Source: Haloarcula vallismortis ATCC 29715 (GTDB taxonomy: Archaea; Halobacteriota; Halobacteria; Halobacteriales; Haloarculaceae). From it: 64,000 nucleotides of DNA. The notes beneath the pieces were generated by a model. It made no database searches. It saw only the letters and a list, made by a program, of their open reading frames with translations, and was not told the origin of the DNA. This document shows positions 28,263-34,754 of this stretch, in pieces (within the stretch, counting starts at the first letter, position 1; each line of letters opens with the position of its first letter). The stretch covers positions 221,035 to 285,034 of the forward strand of contig NZ_AOLQ01000004.1 of assembly GCF_000337775.1 (NCBI RefSeq), read 5' to 3'. A program made the position numbers and the translations under genes.

Positions 28263-28499
28263 ATGGGGCAATACGATGTCGCCAAGGTGATTCTCGAGTC
28301 TGATGGCGGTCTGGAAAAGTCACAACTTATCCGCCAGATAGACCTTTCCAAGAGTGCCGTCGAAGCGAGTATTCATGACCTCTTGGAGAAAGATTACATC
28401 ACCGAATCAGAGGACGGGCGACTAATCTGGAATCCAGATATTTCTGAAGAGAAGATAGATAATATCCGTCCACGTTCGCTTAGTGAGCTGGATTTCTGA
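28263..28499 (+). CDS. Small winged-helix protein
   Basis: 78 residues with an HTH reading GLEKSQLIRQIDLSKSAVEA and a wing EDGRLIWNP. MarR/Rrf2-like size and layout. Last gene of the plus-strand part of the restriction island; it converges on the minus-strand operon starting at 32.7 kb. A second possible repressor for the shared operators. Confidence 0.7.
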   Translation: MGQYDVAKVILESDGGLEKSQLIRQIDLSKSAVEASIHDLLEKDYITESEDGRLIWNPDISEEKIDNIRPRSLSELDF

Positions 28500-28504
28500 A
28501 GGTA

Positions 28505-28873
28505 TTAGTCCTGTGCTGGCTGTTGTTTTAGTTCCTCGAGGATTGCCCATTCAAGCCCGGCAGCGAGAGATAGTGCAGTGTAGTCGTACCAGAACTCGAA
28601 GTCCTGACCTTCGTCGAGGTACTGCATGATGTGGTCGTTAGCTGCGCCGTTGTAGAACTCATCAGTGTAGGCCTCTTCCAGTTCCTGAAGCTCTTTGAGA
28701 ATATCGCTGGTCGTGTGTTTCATAAGATAGGACTCATGGGTGAGGCTGTGGACTATATCCTCTACGGATTTTTCACTGTTTTCGGCTTTCTTCTTTGCGA
28801 GCGCAGCGAACTCTTCCACTTTCTCTTCCATCGAGTCCGCGGTCATCACCGGCTCCCATTCGTCGTTGTACAT
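28505..28873 (-). CDS. Hypothetical acidic helical protein
   Basis: 122 residues, mostly helical (MEEKVEEFAALAKKKAENSE, ELQELEEAYTDEFYNG). Last gene of the minus-strand operon that begins at 32694. No motif recognised. Confidence 0.6.
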   Translation of the reverse strand: MYNDEWEPVMTADSMEEKVEEFAALAKKKAENSEKSVEDIVHSLTHESYLMKHTTSDILKELQELEEAYTDEFYNGAANDHIMQYLDEGQDFEFWYDYTALSLAAGLEWAILEELKQQPAQD

Positions 28874-28937
28874 CGTTGACTCAGTATTGACAGGCCGCCA
28901 CTTTGTATCTTCGTGTGAACCGCTGAACTGTAGACAG

Positions 28938-29855
28938 TCAGAACGAGTCCAGTGCGGCTTGGTCTTCGAAACCTGGCAACTCGTAAGGCATCACGAGTTC
29001 TCCGTGTTCGATGGCATCTCCGAGGTACTGTTGCTGCTTCCCGATACCCGAGGTTTGCTCGAACGGGAAGTAGGTCTCTGGTTCGGCTTCGTTGAGTAGG
29101 CCGCGTAGTGTTCTGCCGTCGCTGGCCTCCGCATCTAGGTACTTCTTCCCGATAAGAACGTAGACCTCGTCGTCGTGGCTCCAGTCGTGCCACGTGTTCA
29201 GGTTGTCTTCGACCACGTCCAGCCATTTGTCGTTGTCTACGTCTTCTATGGTGGCGTCGTACTCCCAGATGGTCGTTTCGTTGTGTATCAACCCGAATTT
29301 AGCAGATACGATGTACCACTCGTCGCTGAACTCATCGGCAAACCGTTTCTTCTTGTCAAAGTACCCGGAGCTGTAGACATCTCTCGCCGGGGTAATCCCG
29401 GTCGCATCCTTCTGTTTTCCGCAGCCGACCAAGACGTACGTCGTGTTCTCGAACTCGGAGAGGCTGCCTTGGTTCTCAAGGTCAAGGTCTTGATAACAAG
29501 AACTGCAGTAGGTTGCATCCTCGAAACCCATCTGAGAGAACTGGAGACTGTCACAGCTGTCGCAGAAGGCTTCAGAAATCGTGTCGACGTGACGGATATC
29601 ATCCCGGTCGATTACTCGTTCCGTGTCGCTGTGCTGGTCTCTGTAGTGCCGGAGGAACTCTTCCCGTTGCCGGTGTTTCCGGTCTAGTTGTTCGAGAAAG
29701 TAGCCGGTGAAGTCGAAGAACCCAGGGTACGTGAATTGGCTGTTCCGGGCGTTTTCCAGTGCTTCTTCTAAGTGCTCGCTTTGACGCTTGTACCATTCCT
29801 GTACGGCTTCATCAGGTTGCTGTACCTCGTTGAAATCTTCAAGCGTCTCCTCGAT
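28938..29855 (-). CDS. Zinc-ribbon plus DUF6884/YaaA-like protein with an ATC start
   Basis: 305 residues. The zinc ribbon FCDSCDSL...YCSSCYQDL lies near residues 94-118, and the C-terminal domain starts YVLVGCGKQKDATG, continuing SAKFGLI, as in DUF6884. The first ATG (29531) falls between the two CxxC pairs and would destroy the ribbon. The frame opens at TGA 29856-29858, and ATC 29853-29855 stands seven bases after AGGTGA. A helical N-terminal third precedes the ribbon. Relatives are linked to DNA-base or stress functions, not settled. Confidence 0.72.
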   Translation of the reverse strand: MEETLEDFNEVQQPDEAVQEWYKRQSEHLEEALENARNSQFTYPGFFDFTGYFLEQLDRKHRQREEFLRHYRDQHSDTERVIDRDDIRHVDTISEAFCDSCDSLQFSQMGFEDATYCSSCYQDLDLENQGSLSEFENTTYVLVGCGKQKDATGITPARDVYSSGYFDKKKRFADEFSDEWYIVSAKFGLIHNETTIWEYDATIEDVDNDKWLDVVEDNLNTWHDWSHDDEVYVLIGKKYLDAEASDGRTLRGLLNEAEPETYFPFEQTSGIGKQQQYLGDAIEHGELVMPYELPGFEDQAALDSF

Positions 29856-29870
29856 TCACGAATCACCTGT

Positions 29871-30188
29871 CTATTCTTCCAGCAAGTCCTCTACTTTCCA
29901 GAATCCAAGGGTTTCACCGGCTTCTTCGTCGTAATAGGCGACAGCTTTCACACCTTCGTCCTCCCGAGTATACAGCAGGTCGTACCGTTCACCTTCTTCC
30001 AGTTCGATGGAGAAATACGGCATCGTGCTGCCACGGATTTCGTGGCCGTAGTCGTCAGCCTGGTCTTCGATGATCTCCTCTACGGATTCTACAGGCAGGT
30101 TTCTAGGGAAGATGTAGGTGTCGTCAAGGAGTTTGATGCTGCCGCCAAGCGGTTCGTTCAGGTTTTCGTCGTGTTCTGGCTGTGTTAT
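29871..30188 (-). CDS. Hypothetical protein with an ATA start
   Basis: 105 residues, strand-rich, with an acidic end (VEDLLEE). The frame begins with ATA six bases after AAGGTGA; the first ATG is about 55 codons further and lies inside a strand. The coding sense upstream of that ATG is clear (LPVESVEEIIEDQADDYG). Its ATA overlaps the TGA of the preceding gene (TGATA), so translation is coupled. Family unknown. Confidence 0.6.
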   Translation of the reverse strand: MTQPEHDENLNEPLGGSIKLLDDTYIFPRNLPVESVEEIIEDQADDYGHEIRGSTMPYFSIELEEGERYDLLYTREDEGVKAVAYYDEEAGETLGFWKVEDLLEE

Positions 30189-30801
30189 CAGGAATCACCT
30201 TCTTCTCCGATGTATTCTAGGAACAGCATCCCGTCCGTCTTCAGCTCGTGTTCCTCAGCAAGGCCGAACTCGTTGTAATTGAACGTCTCCGAAACAACGT
30301 GCCATCCGTTCGGAGTCTCCTGCTGCATCAAAATCTCAGTGTGTTCCGTGAGCTGATCGACGAACTCGGTTTTCTCCTCGTCGGTAACGTCGTCGAGATC
30401 CCAGATAAAGTACGTCTCGTCACGGCAGCCGGTTTCTGCAACTCACTCTTCCAGTGACTGTCGACCCGCTTGAACTTCCTCGTGGATTCTTCGTGGCCGT
30501 TGAAACGGTGCTGAAGCCAGTCATCCATCGTGCCTCGGAAGTTGAAGTGGGCGTCCATCACGTTCCGAGCATTCACGCTGATGTACAGGCGGAACTTCTC
30601 TGGACCATAATTCAAGCACGATGACCGGAGCTTGTCGACTTTCCGCTGGATGTCTTTCTCGTCCTTGACTACCTCTCGGAAAACGATTTCATCGGAGTTA
30701 TTGAGTGATGGGTTCTCTTTCGTCCGTGCAATCGCCATTAACAGGTAGACGCGGTTTTCTCCAAACTCACAGAACTCCTGAAGCTGCTCTATGTCTACGA
30801 T
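30188..30801 (-). pseudogene. Frame-interrupted gene with an ATC start
   Basis: Two overlapping frames appear to make one protein of about 204 residues. Frame A starts at ATC 30801 (six bases after GGTGA) and runs VDIEQLQEFCEFGENRVYLL into RLYISVNARNVMDAHFNF, then loses sense after WKSELQKPAA near 30430. Frame B continues sensibly from there (RDETYFIWDLDDVTDEE) to TGA at 30188. The switch needs a -1 shift or is an indel in this copy. No classic slippery heptamer is visible. Neighbouring overlaps are intact. Confidence 0.6.
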
Positions 30802-31145
30802 TCCGTATCACCATCCTCTACAGAATTGCGGAGTGTTTCCAGTATGTCTTTGTGCTGCCAGCAGATACCGAATCCTACTGATTCCGTCAGCAGAGGACCT
30901 ATCATCGCATCGTACTCTCCTGTGAGCAGAACCTTGAGCCGTTCCCAGAAGCTGAGTCCGAAAGTTACTGTGAACTTCGCGTCTTTGTCATCCAGTGCCT
31001 GTGGATCTCCGGTATCAATGAGCAACTGGAAAAAATCAGCAAAAGCCTCGGTGTTCTCGGTGTCCCTGTGGGCTTCGACAAATTCCTCGGGGTCGCCCTG
31101 ATCTGGGAACTCTTGTTCGATTAGTTCAATGGAATCTCTACTCAG
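30795..31145 (-). CDS. Hypothetical protein, probable CTG start
   Basis: 116 residues (SRDSIELIEQEFPDQGDPEE onward), helical with a hydrophobic segment near TFGLSFWERLKVLL. GTG at 31152-31154 lies inside the ribosome site itself (GGTGA), so CTG at 31143-31145, five bases after GGTGA, is the more sensible start. Its stop TAG overlaps the next gene's ribosome site. Function unknown. Confidence 0.55.
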   Translation of the reverse strand: MSRDSIELIEQEFPDQGDPEEFVEAHRDTENTEAFADFFQLLIDTGDPQALDDKDAKFTVTFGLSFWERLKVLLTGEYDAMIGPLLTESVGFGICWQHKDILETLRNSVEDGDTES

Positions 31146-31491
31146 AGCTATCACCTTCCAGTATTTCAGACACGGGCTGTAGATCGGCTTCCTCCCGCGC
31201 CCGATCTACGTTCTCTAAACTGGTTGAAGGCCCAGCAGAGAGGAAGACCGCTTTCTTTGCCTCGAAATACAGATCTTCTGGGATCTCGTAGTCATCAAGG
31301 ACGTCTTCAATCAGTTCTTCCTGCCTGTCCTCGTGCAGATAATGCCGAAGATACGTTGGAGGATTATCTCTGACGGCGTCTCCCGGATCCAAACTGCTGT
31401 AGTCCAGACCGGGAATCGCCTCCTCGTAGAGCGTGTCAAGGATTTCAAAGTAGGCGTCCTCCCATTCATCCTGCACATCATCAAGATTCAC
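31138..31491 (-). CDS. Hypothetical helical protein
   Basis: 117 acidic residues with a regular GTG start nine bases after GAGGTGA. Segments such as AYFEILDTLYEEAIPGLDYS and HYLHEDRQEELIEDVLDDY suggest a helical fold. Overlaps both neighbours by a few bases. No family recognised. Confidence 0.6.
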   Translation of the reverse strand: MNLDDVQDEWEDAYFEILDTLYEEAIPGLDYSSLDPGDAVRDNPPTYLRHYLHEDRQEELIEDVLDDYEIPEDLYFEAKKAVFLSAGPSTSLENVDRAREEADLQPVSEILEGDSSE

Positions 31492-31976
31492 TACAGCTCG
31501 TCACCTCTCCGGGGTATGTAGTAGGGTTCGTTGCTGTCGAATTTCTCTACTCGCTCCAGTTCGACGTCTTCCTCGACGTACTCGTCAATCACTTCCTCAG
31601 CTGCTTCCAACGTGATCGCCCCACTCCGTCCGCCTAACTGATCAGGACTGGTACGGTACAGGCAGTCGAGGCAAGGCCCGAATCCGTACTTGTTCATGAT
31701 TCCAGCGCGGCTGCTCCACGGACCTTTCAGAGTCACTTCTTCACCGTCAACGGTTTCGATGTCGTAGTGGCGTCCTCCGAACCCGTCCTGCTGGCCGCCA
31801 TCCCAGGCAAAGAACTGTACGTAACCGGATTCGTGTTCTGCGTACCAGAGTCCGAGGTCTTCTGAGCCTTGGAATTGGAGGTCGCTGGTGTCCGGGAGAT
31901 CGTCGACGTAGACAATGAGTCGTGGGTCGTTCCCGAAGTCTTCCTTCCAGTCGATCTCAGCGTCTTCTATCTCGAT
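31491..31976 (-). CDS. Hypothetical protein with an ATC start
   Basis: 161 residues. The start is ATC at 31974-31976, six bases after AAGGTGA; the next canonical start is 80 codons downstream. The lost part reads as compact beta protein (RLIVYVDDLPDTSDLQ, LGLWYAEHESGYVQFFAWDG). The C-terminal half has a lone cysteine pair (GPCLDCLYRT). Stop and start overlap neighbouring genes. Function unknown. Confidence 0.65.
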   Translation of the reverse strand: MEIEDAEIDWKEDFGNDPRLIVYVDDLPDTSDLQFQGSEDLGLWYAEHESGYVQFFAWDGGQQDGFGGRHYDIETVDGEEVTLKGPWSSRAGIMNKYGFGPCLDCLYRTSPDQLGGRSGAITLEAAEEVIDEYVEEDVELERVEKFDSNEPYYIPRRGDEL

Positions 31977-32545
31977 TGTGTATCACCTTCTTCCGGAGGT
32001 CTGGCAATTTCGCCAGTTCCCTTTTTGCTATCGTGAATGAGATCGCCTAACGGAGTGTAGACTTTGAACTGATGTCCTTCAAAGTACCTGTGCTCCTTCC
32101 CAGCTTCTACAGCTTGGTTTTCAGAATCATACTTCCCTGTCCAGTTGCAGTCCTCGTTCCTGCAAACAGTCTCGAAAGGCCCGAGTTCCAACTGTGCATC
32201 CAGAGGATCATCATTATGATCTATTCTTGGAGCGATAGCTGCGACAGTATTCGTGTTGTTCTCTGATGCAGAGAAGAGTACAGGAACATCGTTTCCTACC
32301 TCTATCATAACTGCACTTTGCCCGGCAGCTTCGAGGTATTCTACTATCTTTCTGAGGAAGGCCACAGAGATGACAGACTTGTTGAGTTCATTGTTCTTTT
32401 TGAAGTAAGATAGGTTAATTGAGTCGCAGGGATCGTAGTTCAGTTCGTTCAATTCTTTCAGAAGATCGTTGTTGTCGGTGACTACTTTGTGGATTTCAGC
32501 TACGTCTTCAGCCCATTGTCCTGATGTAATTTTTTCCTCACTCAC
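31967..32545 (-). CDS. PCNA C-terminal-like domain with a zinc finger
   Basis: 192 residues. Residues about 55-110 resemble the last third of a sliding clamp: SVAFLRKIVEYL, then VMIEVGNDVPVLFSA and VAAIAPRID, which is how PCNA ends (the APRI box). After that a finger-like CRNEDCNWTGKY...H segment and a basic tail follow. A full clamp would need twice the length. It may be a clamp-derived adaptor or decoy. GTG start overlaps the stop of the RHH gene. Confidence 0.5.
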   Translation of the reverse strand: MSEEKITSGQWAEDVAEIHKVVTDNNDLLKELNELNYDPCDSINLSYFKKNNELNKSVISVAFLRKIVEYLEAAGQSAVMIEVGNDVPVLFSASENNTNTVAAIAPRIDHNDDPLDAQLELGPFETVCRNEDCNWTGKYDSENQAVEAGKEHRYFEGHQFKVYTPLGDLIHDSKKGTGEIARPPEEGDTQSR

Positions 32546-32694
32546 TCGCCTACCACCTTTGAGTATTCTCGGTCAATCCACGTACGGATCTGATTGGTCA
32601 TATCACGGTTTTTCTCTTCAGCGATTTCTCGGAGCTTGTCTTTGTAGTCTTCTCCGAGGTCAGCATTTAGATAGCTGTCTGATTCATTAGACAT
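32542..32694 (-). CDS. Ribbon-helix-helix protein
   Basis: 50 residues: a short strand (DSYLNADLGEDYKDKL) and two helices (REIAEEKNRDMTNQIRTWI), the size and pattern of CopG/Arc repressors. It is the first gene of the nine-gene minus-strand operon. TATA-like TTTAAAGATA lies about 26 bases upstream of the ATG, giving a leaderless message. Probably the operon's autorepressor. Confidence 0.7.
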   Translation of the reverse strand: MSNESDSYLNADLGEDYKDKLREIAEEKNRDMTNQIRTWIDREYSKVVGE

Positions 32695-32763
32695 AATGAC
32701 ATATTCTTGAAACTATCTTTAAATGTGTTTTCCCAAGAACCCTTCCGCCGTACCTGGATAAGA

Positions 32764-32770
32764 TATAAAA
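32764..32770 (+). promoter_or_regulatory. TATA box in front of the tRNA array
   Basis: TATAAAA inside AAGATATAAAAAAG. The expected start of transcription is about 32792, next to an ATG at 32794. It is the only strong promoter before the first tRNA gene and probably drives the array. Confidence 0.5.
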
Positions 32771-32793
32771 AAGACAGTTCCCTACTACACCCT

Positions 32794-32934
32794 ATGAAAT
32801 CAGCAGCTACCGCGCACATACTACAGCCGCAGACAGTGGCATTGCCCGTCGAGCGGAGAGAAAGCGGTAGCTGGATCGGCAAAGAACTCCCGGCACATCC
32901 CGGGAAGGCCGATCACTACTCCTTCTCGCAATAA
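32794..32934 (+). CDS. Possible 46-residue leader peptide or structured RNA leader
   Basis: An open frame MKSAATAHILQPQ begins exactly where a leaderless message from the TATA box would start. The same stretch folds well as RNA: GATCGGC (32874-32880) pairs with GCCGATC (32908-32914) around an inner CCCGG/CCGGG hairpin. Coding and RNA readings are both open. Cysteine- and acid-poor composition argues mildly against a real protein in this organism. Confidence 0.35.
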   Translation: MKSAATAHILQPQTVALPVERRESGSWIGKELPAHPGKADHYSFSQ

Positions 32935-33129
32935 CTTTTCCAACACCGCCAAAAAACCGGCGTGAGGAAGCGGAAAACACCGTTTCCAACAACGCGGGGT
33001 CAAAGCGGTTCCATTGTAGGTGCCCACCACAAAACAACATTTCCTCTTCGTATCTTCGTGTGGGGTCCGCTGAAAACCGCCTGGAGAAGTGGCGACACAA
33101 ACTGCGGTAGCCAATCCCTCAAACATCAT

Positions 33130-33207
33130 TCCCTGCTTAGTTCAGCTTGGTCCGGAACACCCGCCTGTAGAGCGGGATGCCCCTGGTTCAAATCCAGGAG
33201 CAGGGAC
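33130..33207 (+). tRNA. tRNA-Tyr (GTA)
   Basis: Acceptor TCCCTGC/GCAGGGA, anticodon stem CCCGC/GCGGG with loop CTGTAGA, T-arm CTGG TTCAAAT CCAG. No CCA end is encoded. Confidence 0.9.
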
Positions 33208-33221
33208 TACACGGTCCAACT

Positions 33222-33311
33222 GGTGGGAACTGCTGAAGCTGGCTGAGGCAGCGGTCTGCTACACCGTGCAGATGAAAAATACTGCTCTGGGTTCGATTCC
33301 CAGTCCCACCG
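33222..33311 (+). tRNA. tRNA-Ser (GCT)
   Basis: Acceptor GGTGGGA/TCCCACC, anticodon stem GCGGT/ACCGT with loop CTGCTAC, and a long variable arm (GCAG...CTGC) as expected for serine. Discriminator G. Confidence 0.88.
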
Positions 33312-33323
33312 ACCCACTGTACA

Positions 33324-33410
33324 GGTGGCTCAAACCCTACCGGTGAGGGGACCGGTCTTGAAAACCGGTGAGCACTGCGTCTCTTGTCGGTTCGAGTCCG
33401 ACAGCCACCG
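33324..33410 (+). tRNA. tRNA-Ser (TGA)
   Basis: Acceptor GGTGGCT/AGCCACC, anticodon stem CCGGT/ACCGG with loop CTTGAAA, long variable arm, T-arm GTCGG TTCGAGT CCGAC. Discriminator G. Confidence 0.9.
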
Positions 33411-33425
33411 CTAAACAACGATCAT

Positions 33426-33511
33426 GGTGGAGCAGGCCTCACAGGAGCGGGCGCGGAGCTGGAAACTCCGTAGACACCAGTTCTTTGCGAGTTCGACTCT
33501 CGCCTCCACCG
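33426..33511 (+). tRNA. tRNA-Ser (GGA)
   Basis: Acceptor GGTGGAG/CTCCACC, anticodon stem CGGAG/CTCCG with loop CTGGAAA, long variable arm, T-arm GCGAG TTCGACT CTCGC. Third serine isoacceptor in a row. Confidence 0.9.
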
Positions 33512-33523
33512 CTAACCAAACAT

Positions 33524-33598
33524 GGAGGAGTAGCTCAGTTTGGGCAGAGCGCTTCACTGAAGATGAAGACGTCCCCGGTTCAAATCCGGGTTCCTCCA
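33524..33598 (+). tRNA. tRNA-Phe (GAA)
   Basis: Acceptor GGAGGAG/TTCCTCC with a G-U at the base, anticodon stem CTTCA/TGAAG with loop CTGAAGA, T-arm CCCGG TTCAAAT CCGGG. Discriminator A. Confidence 0.9.
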
Positions 33599-33611
33599 CT
33601 TCTACTGTATT

Positions 33612-33688
33612 GCCGAGATGGTCTCAGCCTGTATCTAAGATGGCGGACTGTCTATCCGCAGACCCGGGTTAAAATCCCGGTCTCGGCG
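33612..33688 (+). tRNA. tRNA-Asp (GTC)
   Basis: Acceptor GCCGAGA/TCTCGGC, anticodon stem GCGGA/TCCGC with loop CTGTCTA. Two oddities: T at position 37 instead of a purine, and a T-loop TTAAAAT in which the conserved C56 is A. Confidence 0.85.
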
Positions 33689-33702
33689 CTTCACACTTAT
33701 CT

Positions 33703-33778
33703 GGTGGAGATGGGGTAGTTCAGCTAACCTAAGACCTTGTGGCGGTCTTGCCGTGGGTGCAAATCCCACTCTCCGCCC
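33703..33778 (+). tRNA. tRNA-His (GTG)
   Basis: Acceptor GGTGGAG/CTCCGCC, anticodon stem AGACC/GGTCT with loop TTGTGGC, discriminator C as in other histidine tRNAs. The base before G1 is T, so G-1 would have to be added after transcription. The T-loop reads TGCAAAT. Confidence 0.88.
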
Positions 33779-33797
33779 TCTCACGTCTACGGATACA

Positions 33798-33873
33798 GGG
33801 GTTGTAGCCAAGCCCGGTTAAAGGCAGCTGATTCCAGACCAGCGACTTGAAGGTTCGAATCCTTCCAACCCCA
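33798..33873 (+). tRNA. tRNA-Trp (CCA), intronless
   Basis: Acceptor GGGGTTG/CAACCCC, loop TTCCAGA, T-arm GAAGG TTCGAAT CCTTC, discriminator A. The anticodon stem GCTGA/CCAGC has one A-C mismatch beside the loop. Chromosomal tRNA-Trp of haloarchaea normally carries a long intron; this copy has none. Confidence 0.82.
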
Positions 33874-33886
33874 TCTACGGAAGCAA

Positions 33887-34105
33887 GGTAGAAAAGGACG
33901 GCAAGGGAACACGGGCAAGCACTAAACCCTGTGGCAATCAGGAGAGGAAGCTTGCCTGGAGCAGGCGAATAAAGCACACAGCCCCACCGACTATTCCAAC
34001 GAAGAAGCGATTAGAGACGGCTGTGTGACGAAGCACTGCTCCGTTAACTCACCCAGGAGCTGAAAAGTGGCAGTAAGCTCTCAACCGAGCGGTCCTCCTT
34101 CTACC
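33887..34105 (+). ncRNA. Structured RNA of unknown type inside the tRNA array
   Basis: The ends pair: GGTAGAA at 33887 with TTCTACC at 34099, extended by GGAC with GTCC. Inside, CACACAGCC pairs with GGCTGTGTG (nine bases) and GCCTG/CAGGC forms a tight hairpin. No long open frame exists. It is placed between tRNA-Trp and tRNA-Arg as if processed from the same precursor. It does not match rRNA, SRP RNA or C/D guide RNA by eye; a divergent stable RNA is the best reading. Confidence 0.55.
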
Positions 34106-34136
34106 TTCCTTCCCTCTCTCCTTCTTTTCTTGTTCT

Positions 34137-34212
34137 GGGACTGTAGCTCAGCTGGATTCAGAGCAAGCGATTTCTAATCGCTCGGCCGGCGGTTCGAGTC
34201 CGTCCAGTCCCG
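34137..34212 (+). tRNA. tRNA-Arg (TCT)
   Basis: Acceptor GGGACTG/CAGTCCC, anticodon stem AGCGA/TCGCT with loop TTTCTAA, T-loop TTCGAGT. Discriminator G. Confidence 0.9.
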
Positions 34213-34215
34213 ACT

Positions 34216-34289
34216 GGGAGTGTAGCTCAATTCGGAAGAGCAGACGCCTTCGAAGCGTTCGGTTGCAGGTTCAAATCCTGCCACTCTCG
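34216..34289 (+). tRNA. tRNA-Arg (TCG)
   Basis: Acceptor GGGAGTG/CACTCTC, anticodon stem GACGC/GCGTT with loop CTTCGAA, T-arm GCAGG TTCAAAT CCTGC. Only three bases after the previous tRNA. Confidence 0.9.
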
Positions 34290-34305
34290 CTTCTCCTACA
34301 GTACA

Positions 34306-34379
34306 GGGCCGGTAGCTCAATATAGAAGAGCGTTCCTCTTGCAAAGGAAAGGCTCTGGGTTCTAATCCCAGCCGGTCCA
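34306..34379 (+). tRNA. tRNA-Ala (TGC)
   Basis: Acceptor GGGCCGG/CCGGTCC containing the alanine-type G3-U70 wobble (G3 opposite T), anticodon stem TTCCT/AGGAA with loop CTTGCAA, T-loop TTCTAAT. Discriminator A. Confidence 0.92.
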
Positions 34380-34390
34380 CTTCTCTTACG

Positions 34391-34484
34391 GGGCGAGTAG
34401 CTCAGTCTGGTTTAGCAGCAGCCGGCTTTTACCGTTTCTAAGGAAGATACCGGCAGGTCGTGGGTTCAAATCCCTCCTCGCCCA
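34391..34484 (+). tRNA. tRNA-Lys (TTT) with a 17-nt intron
   Basis: Acceptor GGGCGAG/CTCGCCC; anticodon stem GCCGG/CCGGC. The loop is 24 bases instead of 7. CTTT pairs with GAAG as a four-base central helix flanked by three-base bulges TAC and ATA, a bulge-helix-bulge. Cleavage after the second base of each bulge removes 17 bases after position 37 and leaves the loop CTTTTAA. It needs the host tRNA-splicing endonuclease. Confidence 0.88.
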
Positions 34485-34501
34485 TTCTCCTCGGTATCGG
34501 A

Positions 34502-34575
34502 TAGGAGCGTGGTCTAATGGTGACGACAACTCCTTTACACGGAGTAGATGGCGGTTCAATTCCGCCCGTTCCTAA
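34502..34575 (+). tRNA. tRNA-Val (TAC)
   Basis: Acceptor TAGGAGC/GTTCCTA, an unusual T1-A72 end; anticodon stem ACTCC/GGAGT with loop TTTACAC; T-arm GGCGG TTCAATT CCGCC. Confidence 0.85.
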
Positions 34576-34582
34576 ATTTTAG

Positions 34583-34658
34583 AGGGTGCTGGTCGAGCCT
34601 GGCTGAAGACATCTCCTTGACGTGGAGAAGAACAGCGGTTCAAATCCGCTGCACCCTA
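34583..34658 (+). tRNA. tRNA-Val (GAC)
   Basis: Acceptor AGGGTGC/GCACCCT, anticodon stem TCTCC/GGAGA with loop TTGACGT, T-arm AGCGG TTCAAAT CCGCT. Discriminator A. Confidence 0.88.
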
Positions 34659-34669
34659 TCTATAGCGAA

Positions 34670-34745
34670 GGAAGCGTAGCTCAGCTTGGCGTAGAGCACC
34701 GTCCCTATAAGGCGGCAGTCGGAGGTTCAAATCCTCCCGCTTTCA
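34670..34745 (+). tRNA. tRNA with anticodon TAT (Ile, AUA-reading) and C33
   Basis: Acceptor GGAAGCG/CGCTTTC, anticodon stem CCGTC/GGCGG with loop CCTATAA, T-arm GGAGG TTCAAAT CCTCC. Position 33 is C where U is nearly universal. Archaea normally read AUA with a CAU tRNA carrying agmatidine, so a UAU anticodon is out of place. Charging with isoleucine is assumed from the anticodon. Confidence 0.8.
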
Positions 34746-34754
34746 TCCAGTTCC

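Noticed and set aside
33887..34105. Second RNase P RNA, SRP RNA or 5S rRNA
   Set aside because: None of the conserved boxes of these RNAs could be found; left as unclassified structured RNA.
33188..34380. Several minus-strand frames across the tRNA array
   Set aside because: Typical antisense tRNA reads (GFEPxxxR-like); the tRNA structures explain the sequence.
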